In this document: positions 54,326 through 63,162 of the stretch, piece after piece | How positions within the stretch are numbered: position 1 is the first letter of the stretch | Layout: each line of letters begins with the position of its first letter | Assembly: GCF_026651875.1 (NCBI RefSeq) | Contig: NZ_CP104067.1 | Location: 2,728,001-2,792,000, forward strand | Source: Alicyclobacillus fastidiosus | GTDB lineage: Bacteria; Bacillota; Bacilli; Alicyclobacillales; Alicyclobacillaceae | Length of the DNA: 64,000 nucleotides | Direction of reading: 5' to 3' | Notes under the pieces: generated by a model | Seen by the model: the letters and a program-made list of their open reading frames with translations, nothing else | What the model was told of the DNA's origin: nothing | The model's database searches: none | Position numbers and translations under genes: made by a program

Positions 54326-56153
54326 TCTTCCGTTCACAGTGCGCTTCCTAGCGGGTAGAGATGGTCAGTCAAAACCCGTTAACGCTTTCTTTACCGATGA
54401 AAGTCGTCTAGACAATTACCCGTCACCGGTTCAGCTTCGAGAAAACTCTCGACTCGAGGTTCAATTTATCGCGGACGATGATGAAGCAAGGTTTTATATG
54501 GACGGTTTGGAACTGCTCGCGGATAAGAGCGTCGAGCTGGACCATACCGGGACGCCCTATCTTGAACCTTCGTCTCGACCGTATGTTCTCTATACACCAT
54601 CAGATGAGTATTACCCATATATTCCGGGATTTTATCGTATTAAGGTGGTTGTTCAGGGCCAATCTTATGTAACGTCCATTCAAATTGTGCCAAGCAGGAT
54701 TTCTGTGCAACAGTGGGAAATTATGCGTGACGAGCTTGAGGTAGAAGTTCGAGGCCTGGCACAGGCCATTGTCCGGAAGAATCTCAGTGTAGGGGATAGT
54801 TTGGAGCAATACATCCCTGCGGAGCATCTACATCGATTTCTGGTTATCCGACAACATTTTCCCACGGTGATGGCGGCTTTAGCCGATTTGGTGGAAATGG
54901 TGAACTATCGAATTCGCACCGAATATCGGCTGTTACCAGTTGAACGCGTGAAAGCAATCGATGAAGTGACCATTCGACACCGATTGACGCATCCAGATTA
55001 CGTCGACACGCTGAAAGCACCTGTCCGAGACGTCGACTATAATTTGCCTGAGAACCAGTGGATTGCAAGAATCGTATCTACCGTCCGCACTTATCTGGAT
55101 GATGTGATTCGGTCCTTAGATTCGTATCGTGACTATATTCAGTCCGAACTCAACGAGCAACTGCTGTTCGCAGAGGACAGACGGCAGACGTCAGGCGAAT
55201 CCGCAGTGATTCGCGGTCACAGAATGGTGCTTAGAGAGCTGGATTTGTTTGCAGAGCACGCTCGCAAAATGCTGCATAGTGTTCAGCTGGTGACCCGCTC
55301 AACGTGGTATGAATCTGTCCGCCAAACGCGACCATCATACGTACCACACGTATTGCTACAAGACCCGCGGTATCGCGCACTATACAGAATGTACCGAGAT
55401 TTGCACGCCGACAATGTTCAGGTGAAACTCGATCCGGCGTTTGCCTACCAGTGGAAGCGAACTGACCTTCTTTATGAACTTTGGGGTTTCCTTAAACTCT
55501 GCACTGCGTTTTCTGACGGGCTGTCGTTTGTACCCAAACGAGGATGGATTTACGATTCGGCACAGACAGCATCCGAAGAATTGTTTGTTCCTGTTCTTAT
55601 GCCAGATACCTTTATCGTGCTAGAGAAAGAAGAGGTCCGGGTTCACTTAGTCTACAATGCGACACTACCATCCAGGGCGAGTCAGACCAACCTGGAAGTA
55701 ACACCTATGCACATGCCTGGCGGATTTCATAATCGACCAGACGCTCGCATTGACGTGTTTCATAGAAATGTTTACTGTGGGTCGGTGATGATGGATTTCA
55801 AATATCGACACAAGTCATGGTTTTGGAATCCCAATCCTAGACCGGCTAAGCGTCCGCCGGCGACGAATCAGCTCATCTCGTATTCGAATGATAGTAAATC
55901 GTCGTGGCTTCTTGGAGGATACCTTCCCCCCAGCTTACGCGAGCAAATGCGACCGGTCATCGAAGTCTGGGGTGTCTACCCCAGAAACACAGATTACCCT
56001 ACGAAGGATGATGTGGAGTACGATAACACCCACAATGTTCGCCTGGTCAACCTGTCACCAGGTGTAGACAATGAGCACTTTATAGCGGAACTGGCCCATG
56101 TGTTGGATAAAGTTCTCGACTTCGCAGCTAAGGCTAGAAATTCCAATGCGTGA
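54309..56153 (+). CDS. DUF2357 / McrC-like PD-(D/E)xK nuclease
   Basis: The 614-residue protein carries a DUF2357-type N-terminal half (about residues 90-330, helical with YRIRTEYRLLP), then YELWGFLKL at 389-397, common to this family, and a C-terminal nuclease core. RPDARIDVF (Asp478, Asp482) and MMDFKYR (Asp496, Lys498) give the PD...DxK pattern. It should cut nucleic acid when activated by the McrB-like ring. Translation is coupled to the ATPase gene. No methyltransferase is present, which fits a modification-dependent or RNA-targeting system rather than a classical restriction-modification pair. Confidence 0.85.
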   Translation: MDIPSNLPFTVRFLAGRDGQSKPVNAFFTDESRLDNYPSPVQLRENSRLEVQFIADDDEARFYMDGLELLADKSVELDHTGTPYLEPSSRPYVLYTPSDEYYPYIPGFYRIKVVVQGQSYVTSIQIVPSRISVQQWEIMRDELEVEVRGLAQAIVRKNLSVGDSLEQYIPAEHLHRFLVIRQHFPTVMAALADLVEMVNYRIRTEYRLLPVERVKAIDEVTIRHRLTHPDYVDTLKAPVRDVDYNLPENQWIARIVSTVRTYLDDVIRSLDSYRDYIQSELNEQLLFAEDRRQTSGESAVIRGHRMVLRELDLFAEHARKMLHSVQLVTRSTWYESVRQTRPSYVPHVLLQDPRYRALYRMYRDLHADNVQVKLDPAFAYQWKRTDLLYELWGFLKLCTAFSDGLSFVPKRGWIYDSAQTASEELFVPVLMPDTFIVLEKEEVRVHLVYNATLPSRASQTNLEVTPMHMPGGFHNRPDARIDVFHRNVYCGSVMMDFKYRHKSWFWNPNPRPAKRPPATNQLISYSNDSKSSWLLGGYLPPSLREQMRPVIEVWGVYPRNTDYPTKDDVEYDNTHNVRLVNLSPGVDNEHFIAELAHVLDKVLDFAAKARNSNA

Positions 56154-56488
56154 AGACACAACGAGACGGTGGGTAAATAGAGGACGCTGTCGAGGATGCG
56201 CCCCCCCCGTCTGCTCAGCATGTTTCGCGATTGTAGTGTGGATTGAGTATCAATTTTCAAAAGCATCTGCTTAAGACAGATAAATTATTGACGTGGTCCG
56301 TGCACACATTGAGACGTATACGACACCAAATTCGGGCGGCTCTAGAATTCATGTATAGGGAAGTGAGAAACCACCGTGCCATAGTGACACGGTGGTTTTG
56401 ACTTTTGGGGAACTGTTGGTGCGGCACGGAATGTGCTTGTGATTAGCTGTGATGCTAATCTCCAAAAGATTCAATTGCAAATCAGCCG
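56154..56488. other. Intergenic region with terminator
   Basis: A stem AAACCACCGTG (56368-56378) / CACGGTGGTTT (56388-56398), followed by TGACTTTT, is a good intrinsic terminator, usable for the operon and on the opposite strand for the integrase. A run of eight Cs occurs at about 56202-56209. ATTGCAAATCAG lies beside the integrase end at about 56473-56484. No further gene is seen. Confidence 0.6.
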
Positions 56489-57286
56489 CTAATCGGTGTC
56501 GTTAACTATCCTCTGTTTTTTCAGTGTGTCCCCAAACAACGCATCACCAAAATCTTTAGCGACCTGTTCCTGAAGCCCGGGCAGTACGTGAGAGTAGGTG
56601 TCCAAGGTGATGTTAATGGTGGAGTGGCCTAGTCTCTCTGACACAATTTTTGGGTGGACCCCTTGTTGCAATAGCAAGCTCGCATGGGTATGGCGCAAAT
56701 CATGGAAACGGATGCGGGGGACGCCTGACTGTTCAAGAAGAGCGTACCACTGTTTGTCCAGTGTATTGATTGAAGCGGGACTCCCGTCTTGACGCGTGAC
56801 AACCAACCCGTTGTCATGATATAGGGGACCTAATCGAAGCTTGTTTTTTGCTTGAATAGCCTTGTACTTACGAAGTTGAACCACAACCTCGGGAGAGAGG
56901 GCAACCATCCGCTTACCTTTATTGGTCTTCGGGTCAAGAAACACAGGTTGGCCGTTTACATACGTCAGAGTTTGCCTGACGTATACCCTTCCATTCTCCA
57001 AGTCAACGTCCACCCAGCGAAGGCCGAGAATCTCTCCCTTTCTCATGCCAGTGGTCACAGCGATTAAAAAAACAATATAGTACGAGCTAGATTTGGCTTC
57101 TTCAAGAAACCTTAGTACGTCTTCACGCGTCCAAACGGACATTTGAACTGGGTCAGGTTTGGGCGGGTCGACGGCATCTGCGATGTTGCGAGCCACAAGC
57201 CCCCATTTTACTGCCCGGTCAAGTGCATCATGTAGAACTAGATGTACGCGAGCTACACTGGTTGCTAGACGGCCTGTCCCTGACAC
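56489..57286 (-). pseudogene. Phage/ICE-type tyrosine integrase lacking its N-terminal domain
   Basis: The 265 residues cover the end of the core-binding domain and the complete catalytic domain: Arg82 (TGMRKGEIL), Lys125 (KGKRMVAL), His195 and Arg198 (HDLRHTHASLL), His221 (LGHSTINIT) and Tyr231 (LDTYSHV). Full-length relatives have about 100 more N-terminal residues (arm-binding domain). A stop lies nine codons above the GTG start, so the gene is cut at about 57315. It is probably the inactive integrase of the element carrying the McrBC-like operon. Confidence 0.82.
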
Positions 57287-57496
57287 AGCGGCAGGCCCAC
57301 CCCAAAGTCACTGCTAGACCGTCACCATCAGTCGTCCACCAGCTACATGATTTGGCCATTGTTGACAAGGGGTCCGCCTTAGTTGATTTCTGAATTGACA
57401 AAATAGAATAACTACGGATAGCATAAACATATACATAAAAATAATTTTCATATATAAGAAATCTTTTTGAAGGCTGGTCAATGAGGTGAAAGCAAG

Positions 57497-58513
57497 ATGA
57501 AAGCCGTATTTTACGAAGGGAATCAGAAAATCCGCGTTGGCCAGTGTGCACCGGTACCCCCGAAGGCAGGAGAAGTACAAATCAAGGTCTCCTACGCAGG
57601 GATTTGCGGCACCGATCTTCACATCTTTCATGGCCATATGGACAAAAGGGTCACATTTCCACAAGTCATGGGCCATGAAATGTCCGGAGTCATTCAGGAA
57701 GTAGGGGAAACCGTAACTGATTTTGTTGTAGGCGACCACGTTACGGTGAGGACCTCTGGACTCTTGCGGGGAATGTCCAGCTTGTAGGGCCGGACATAGT
57801 CATATTTGCCAGACTTTAAACTTTCTCGGCATCGAAACTCCAGGCGCTTTTCAGACCTATTGGACAGTTCCTACACACACCTTGCACCGTATTCCCAGTA
57901 ATTTGTCATTGCAACACGGTGCGTTAATTGAACCGTTGGCGGTTGCGTGTCACGATGTAAGAATCGGCCAAGTGAAACGGGGCGAATATGCTGTTGTCCT
58001 TGGCGGTGGCCCAATTGGAATGCTGATTGCTTTGGTGGCTCAGAAAGCAGGTGCCAAGGTTCTCGTCTCGGAAATCAACCCATTTCGTCTGCAAACTCTT
58101 CAGCAACTCGGATTGGCAACGATAAATCCCAAGGAACAGGATATCGTCCAATTCGTCAATGAACAGAGGTCCGGAGCCGGTGCCGATATCGTGTTTGAAG
58201 TAACTGCATCGGCAGCCGGAGCGGAGGTGATGACCCAACTTCCACGTACAAGAGGAAGAATTGTGGTAGTCGGCATTTTTGGCCAACCGCCAAAAGTTGA
58301 TCTTTTCCGTTTTTCTGGCGGGAATTAAAACTGTTTGGTGCAAGGGTTTACGAGCCAGAAGACTTTGAAAATGCTTTGCAGCTTGCCGCTACTGGACAAT
58401 TACCACTTGACCGCATCATTACGGAAGTTTACCCGCTCGAATATTTGGAAAAAGGGTTTAGACAAATGGAAAGTGGTGGAAACGTTATGAAAATCCTACT
58501 CACCTGTTCTTGA
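57497..58513 (+). pseudogene. Zinc-dependent sugar-alcohol/threonine dehydrogenase with two frameshifts
   Basis: The frame begins MKAVFYEGNQ with YAGICGTDLH and GHEMSGV (zinc site and catalytic fold) and breaks at about 57753 by one extra base after GTGAGG. The next phase gives PLDSCGECPACRAGH (structural zinc cysteines) and GGGPIGMLIALVAQKAGAK (NAD site). At about 58310 a T-run is one base short, and the last part resumes as FWRELKLFGARVYEPEDF, ending at 58513. Read through, it is about 338 residues, a normal medium-chain dehydrogenase. It is broken or mis-sequenced, and heads the sugar-acid cluster. Confidence 0.8.
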
Positions 58514-58535
58514 GAACAGAAAGGGAATAGAAACG

Positions 58536-59306
58536 ATGAACGTAATGGATTTGTTTAAATTGGACGGAAAGACCGCGCTCGTTACAGGTTGCAAGCGTGG
58601 CATCGGAAAAGCAATGGCCTTGGCACTGGCTGAAGCGGGCGCCGATATAATTGGAGTCAGTGCCTCTCTGGAACAATGCAGCAGTCAGGTTGAGCAAGGA
58701 GTCACAGCGCTCGGCCGTAATTTTAAAGGATATGCCTGCGATTTCAGCGACCGTAGCGTGATTTACCAGTTTGTTGAGCAAGTAAAAACCGATTTTCCGG
58801 TGATTGATATTCTGATAAACAATGCAGGAACAATTCTGCGGAAACCTGCTTCTGAACATCCCGACGAATATTGGGATAAGGTGATCGATGTAAATTTGAA
58901 CGCACAGTTTGTGTTAAGCCGAGAAATTGGCAAGGAAATGGTGGCGAAAGGTTCCGGGAAAATTATCTTCACTGCCTCTCTCCTTACGTTTCAAGGAGGT
59001 ATCAACGTACCTGGTTATGCAGCTAGCAAAGGTGCCATCGGACAGTTGACGAAGGCGCTGGCTAACGAGTGGGCAGGAAAGGGCGTTCAGGTGAACGCGA
59101 TCGCTCCTGGATATATCGTTACCGACAACACAGAAGCTCTCAGGAGCGATCCTGAGCGCTATTCGTCCATAGTAACCCGTATCCCAGCGGGCCGCTGGGG
59201 CATACCTGAAGACTTTAAAGGCGCGGTTGTCTTCCTCGCATCTACCGCTTCCGACTATGTGTGTGGAGAGATTCTAACCGTTGACGGCGGATGGATGGCC
59301 AGATAA
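58536..59306 (+). CDS. SDR-family oxidoreductase, KduD/gluconate 5-dehydrogenase-like
   Basis: The 256-residue short-chain dehydrogenase has TGCKRGIGKAMA (NAD loop), NNAG, the catalytic Ser with YAASKGA (Tyr and Lys), and the end GEILTVDGGWMAR. The spacing and sequence resemble 2-dehydro-3-deoxygluconate 5-dehydrogenases. It oxidises a sugar-acid hydroxyl. AAAGGGAA precedes ATG 58536; 58545 is a second possible start. Confidence 0.85.
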   Translation: MNVMDLFKLDGKTALVTGCKRGIGKAMALALAEAGADIIGVSASLEQCSSQVEQGVTALGRNFKGYACDFSDRSVIYQFVEQVKTDFPVIDILINNAGTILRKPASEHPDEYWDKVIDVNLNAQFVLSREIGKEMVAKGSGKIIFTASLLTFQGGINVPGYAASKGAIGQLTKALANEWAGKGVQVNAIAPGYIVTDNTEALRSDPERYSSIVTRIPAGRWGIPEDFKGAVVFLASTASDYVCGEILTVDGGWMAR

Positions 59307-59342
59307 GAATTGTGACGAAGTTGATAAGACGAGGTGAAGGAG

Positions 59343-59639
59343 ATGACAACAAAAACCACGGGAAGAGCAATCATCCTGCACCAGAAAGACAATGTAGCAA
59401 CCGCTTTGGAAGATTTCACTGCAGGGATGGTCATTCATTTTCCTGAGCGAAATCTGTCCGTTGCGTTGAAAGACGAAATAAAATTCGGGCACAAGTTTGC
59501 CGTGCGGGACATAAGGGAAGGTGAAAAAGTTTTTAAATACGGTGTCGCAATTGGTAGGAGTAGTCAATCTGTTTTTATTGGCGAACATGTGCATCTCCAC
59601 AATCTAGTTACTTTACAAACGAAGGGAGATGCCGAATGA
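59343..59639 (+). CDS. UxaA-family SAF-domain subunit (small)
   Basis: The 98-residue protein with a SAF-like beta barrel (GRAIILHQKDNVATALEDF, FGHKFAVRDIREGEKVFKYG, HVHLHNL) is the small half of altronate/galactarate-type dehydratases. ATG 59343 follows GAGGTG by 6 bases. It overlaps the large subunit (ATGA), so the two act as one split enzyme. Confidence 0.88.
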   Translation: MTTKTTGRAIILHQKDNVATALEDFTAGMVIHFPERNLSVALKDEIKFGHKFAVRDIREGEKVFKYGVAIGRSSQSVFIGEHVHLHNLVTLQTKGDAE

Positions 59640-60808
59640 AGGGGTATAAAAGACAGGATGGCAGAATTGGTATCCGCAATCACGTAGCTGTGATCTACAC
59701 CGTGGAATGCGCTCACCACGTTGCTGACATGATTGCCCGAAGCGTGCCCGGGGCAGAAGTATTCGGTTTTGGTGGATGTTATTCGGATCCTTATGCATTT
59801 AAAATGCTTGTCGAGTTGGGCAAACATCCGAACGTGGCTGGTGTCATTGTCGTCCGACTAGGCTGTGAATCCACCAATGTGGACCTGCTAGTTGAACAAA
59901 TCAGGATGTCCGGAAAACGTGTTGAACTCATTAATATTCAGCAAACCGGTGGTACCATTGCTTCCATTGAGAGAGGAAAAGCCTACGCCATGGAAATGGT
60001 CTACCATTCCCAACAAACACAGATGGTGGATATTTCCCTAGGTGATCTAATCATTGGTGTTGAATGTGGAGGCTCGGATGCTACATCGGGGATTTCTGCG
60101 AACCCCGCTACGGGCTGGGCTGTCGATCGACTGATTGAACAAGGCGCTACGGTAATCTTCAGTGAACTACCAGAACTGCTTGGATGCAACGATTATTTGC
60201 TAGAGCGCCCAACTACTGATGCGACGAAACAGCAGCTGCTGGACGGCCTTAAGAGAGCCAACGAACTCGGTAACATTCTGAAAGCGTTTGCCATTTCCAC
60301 CGGCAATGAGAAAGGTGGACTGACTACCATTGAGGAAAAATCACTGGGTGCTTTATGCAAAGCCGGAACGAAACCAATTGATGGCATTTTAAAGACAGGA
60401 CAAAAACCCGTGGCTCCTGGACTCTATTTACTGGACAAAGTGGGCATTTTAGATTCCCAACTAGTGACCCACTATGAGGAAAATGACAGCGATGGATTGG
60501 TGTCCCTGATCGCATCGGGTGCGCATATCATTTTGTTTACCACTGGGCGAGGAAGCGTTGTTGGCTCTGTTGTCTCGCCGGTAATCAAAGTATGCGGTAA
60601 CCCTGAGACTGGTAGAAGGATGTCAGACAATATGGACATTAAGGCCGGAAGTATTATCGAGGGCACCGCAACCATTGAACAAGTGGGGCAGGACATTGTG
60701 GACCTGATCACGCAAGTGGCTGGAGGAAAACTGACACGGGCGGAACTGCTTGGTCATCGGGAATATGCGATACCGTACAAACCAAGCAGGGCCTGCGACG
60801 TAGTGTGA
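59636..60808 (+). CDS. UxaA-family dehydratase, large subunit
   Basis: The 390-residue protein starts YKRQDGRIGIRNHVAVIYTVECA, as in the UxaA/GarD large domain. It has VVRLGCEST and GVECGGSDATSGISANPATGWAVDRL, conserved iron-binding areas. It would dehydrate an aldonate (altronate or similar) with the small subunit. It lies in the operon with the SDR, RraA-like and transporter genes. Confidence 0.88.
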   Translation: MKGYKRQDGRIGIRNHVAVIYTVECAHHVADMIARSVPGAEVFGFGGCYSDPYAFKMLVELGKHPNVAGVIVVRLGCESTNVDLLVEQIRMSGKRVELINIQQTGGTIASIERGKAYAMEMVYHSQQTQMVDISLGDLIIGVECGGSDATSGISANPATGWAVDRLIEQGATVIFSELPELLGCNDYLLERPTTDATKQQLLDGLKRANELGNILKAFAISTGNEKGGLTTIEEKSLGALCKAGTKPIDGILKTGQKPVAPGLYLLDKVGILDSQLVTHYEENDSDGLVSLIASGAHIILFTTGRGSVVGSVVSPVIKVCGNPETGRRMSDNMDIKAGSIIEGTATIEQVGQDIVDLITQVAGGKLTRAELLGHREYAIPYKPSRACDVV

Positions 60809-60841
60809 AAATTAAATCAATGTGAAAAGAGGATGGAATAT

Positions 60842-61507
60842 ATGGTAAACAACATACCATTGGAAGAAGTGTTGGAACGCTTTAAGAAAGTATACAACGG
60901 GGCAGTCTCCGACATGCTGGATTCTATCGGATACAGAGACCAGGTACTTCCCAAAGAACTTACTCCACTCAATCCTGAAGTTAATTTTTGTGGAACGGCA
61001 TTGACTGTCAACGGTCAGGCTACCCATTCTAAGGAGACGGAAGTTGCTTTTGTTCCTCTATTGAAAATGCTTGGAGACGTGCAAAAAAATAATGTTGTGG
61101 TTATTCAGCCAAACGACGATATTTGCTCTCATTTGGGAGAACTTGCATCCACAACGATAAAAGCACGCGGCGGTGTAGGCGCGGTTATTTACGGGGGAGC
61201 ACGTGACATTGACTACGTCCAAAAGTTGGGCCTTCCTTTGTATAAGTTGTATACGACTCCAGTAGATATTGTGGGTCGTTGGTACGTGAAAGAATATAAT
61301 GTGCCGATTCGCATTAAGAATGTCAATGTAAATCCGGGAGATATCATTAAAGCGGACAAAGACGGAGTTGTCGTCATTCCGCTTGAAGTTGCTGAGGAAA
61401 TTTTGCTCAAATCAGAGGAGTTGTTAAACACCGAGAATCATGTACGCAACGACGTACAAAATGGTGTCCATCCTCTTGAATCATTCTATAAGCATGGATG
61501 GTTTTAA
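60842..61507 (+). CDS. RraA-family aldolase/decarboxylase-like protein
   Basis: The 221-residue protein has SDMLDSIG, the GVGAVIYGGARDIDYV loop (metal-binding Asp) and GDIIKADKDGVVVIP, as in RraA/HMG aldolase proteins. In this context it probably acts on a keto-acid intermediate as a divalent-metal aldolase or decarboxylase. ATG 60842 is preferred, with AGAGG about 10 bases upstream. Confidence 0.85.
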   Translation: MVNNIPLEEVLERFKKVYNGAVSDMLDSIGYRDQVLPKELTPLNPEVNFCGTALTVNGQATHSKETEVAFVPLLKMLGDVQKNNVVVIQPNDDICSHLGELASTTIKARGGVGAVIYGGARDIDYVQKLGLPLYKLYTTPVDIVGRWYVKEYNVPIRIKNVNVNPGDIIKADKDGVVVIPLEVAEEILLKSEELLNTENHVRNDVQNGVHPLESFYKHGWF

Positions 61508-61518
61508 ATTTAGATCAA

Positions 61519-61553
61519 GGGTATTCAAGGCAAACCACTTGCCTTGGATACCC
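61519..61553 (+). terminator. Hairpin after the RraA gene
   Basis: GGGTATTCAAGGCAA pairs with TTGCCTTGGATACCC over 15 bases with one wobble. No T-run follows, so it may attenuate rather than end transcription before the transporter gene. Confidence 0.5.
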
Positions 61554-61669
61554 CCATCAATCATGTCCGAATATGCGAATATGGCGAAGTACTTGTAATT
61601 GGACACTGAATTTTCGCTAATAATTGTGGTTTAAAAACTCTAATTAATAAATCTAAAGGAGGGCATGAG

Positions 61670-62996
61670 ATGGAACTGGTCAAGTCTTCTAAATTCAGTG
61701 TATCGAACATGCGCTGGGTGGTTGTATTCGTGAATGCTCTCGTTGGGGTTAAACTATGGTGATCGATCCGCGATTGCTGTTGGAGCACCATATATTATGA
61801 AAGAATTCCACTTTGATACAGTAACTTGGGGAATTATTTTAGGAGCCTTTTCATTTGGATACGCCCCATTTTGTTTTGTTGGAGGGTGGACATCAGATAA
61901 GTTTGGGCCGAGAAAAATTATGGCGCTGGCATGTGTGTGGTGGTCCATTCTCACGGCGCTGACGGTAGTTGGGTTCAATTTCCTCACCTTTTTCCTGCAA
62001 CGGTTGCTGTTCGGCTTTGGAGAGGGTCCTCAAGGGTCCGTTACAACCAAAACCTTGGGCAGTTGGTTCCCACAAAGAGAACTTGGTTCAGCTATAGGCA
62101 TTGCCAATGCATCGACAGCTTTAGGGGGCGCTATCGCAACACCTTTAGTTGTATGGTTAATGGTTATTTCACACGGTAACTGGCGAATTCCTTTTATAAT
62201 ACTTGGGTTAATCGGTCTTCTGATTGCCATTGGTTGGTTTGTTGTTGTTAGGGATAAACCGGAACAACATCCTTGGATTACCGTAAAAGAATTGACGCAA
62301 ATTCAGGCTGGCGAACTGGCAAGAAGTCCTGAGTACGCTGTAGATGGTTCGGTTCCAACTGTGCGACAGTATCTAAAAAGTCCGCTTGTTTGGACAGTTG
62401 CAATAGCTTTTTTTGGATACTCATGGGTGCTCTTTACGTTTCTTAACTGGTTTCCTGATTATCTCGTTCAGGCTCGACACATAAATATTAAAAACTTGGC
62501 TATAAGTGGCGGTATTCCTTGGGTAGCTGGAGCTATAGGAATCATCATAGGCGGTTTATTAACGGATTGGTTGGGACGGAAAACAGGCAAAACGACTGTG
62601 GTTCGTAAATGGGTAGTAGTGATTAGCCTACTTGGTGCTGGTGCCGCCTTTGTTCCGAGTGCATTGGCCTCCTCTTTGATCAGTGCTGTTACTCTTATGG
62701 CAGTGTCTGTATTTTTACTTTATTTAACGGGAGCTCAATATTTTGCAATTATTGCCGAAGTTGTGCCATCTTCAAGGGTTGGAGGAGTTATGGGATTTGT
62801 TCACTTTATTGCAAATCTGGCAGGAATTTTAGCTCCATCGATTACAGGTGCCTTGGTGGGTATGACTCATACATGGAGCATCGGGTTTGCTATTGGTGCA
62901 GTCATGGCTGGAATTGGTGCATTGGGTTTAGCAGTCTTCGGAAAGGTTAAGACGAAGCAGACACATACAAATGCAAGTAGTGCTATAAGTCAGTAA
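61670..62996 (+). pseudogene. MFS transporter with one frameshift near the start
   Basis: ATG 61670 follows AAAGGAGGG by 6 bases and reads MELVKSSKFSVSNMRWVVVFVNALVGV, which fits the first helix of an anion:cation symporter. One extra A at about 61751-61753 then leads to a stop. In the shifted frame NYGDRSAIAVGAPYIMKEF, FGPRKIMALACVWW and about 12 helices run to 62996. Restoring one base gives about 441 residues. The family imports sugar acids (GudP/ExuT/D-galactonate-like), fitting the cluster. An ATG at 61734 could initiate a shorter form. Confidence 0.8.
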
Positions 62997-63093
62997 TGAC
63001 CTTTTAACTACAGATTTCTGTACAACTAGGAGAGATTTTACTGAAAATAAAATTAACTTTAAAATTCAGAAATTAATAACATGAGAGCGTGAA

Positions 63094-63141
63094 AACAGTG
63101 TCCATTCTTTGGAAACATTCGATAAGCATGGATTGTTCTGA
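63094..63141 (+). pseudogene. Remnant of a second rraA 3' end
   Basis: Fifteen codons read NSVHSLETFDKHGLF then a stop, almost matching the C-terminus of the RraA gene at about 61462-61507 (NGVHPLESFYKHGWF). No upstream RraA sequence remains. It is a scar of a lost duplicate or of a recombination event between the transporter and the next gene. Confidence 0.6.
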
Positions 63142-63162
63142 TTTCAGGAAAAGGGGATTGCG

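Noticed and set aside
57228..57551. 107-codon minus-strand frame above the integrase
   Set aside because: It is in a different phase from the integrase and does not resemble the missing arm-binding domain.
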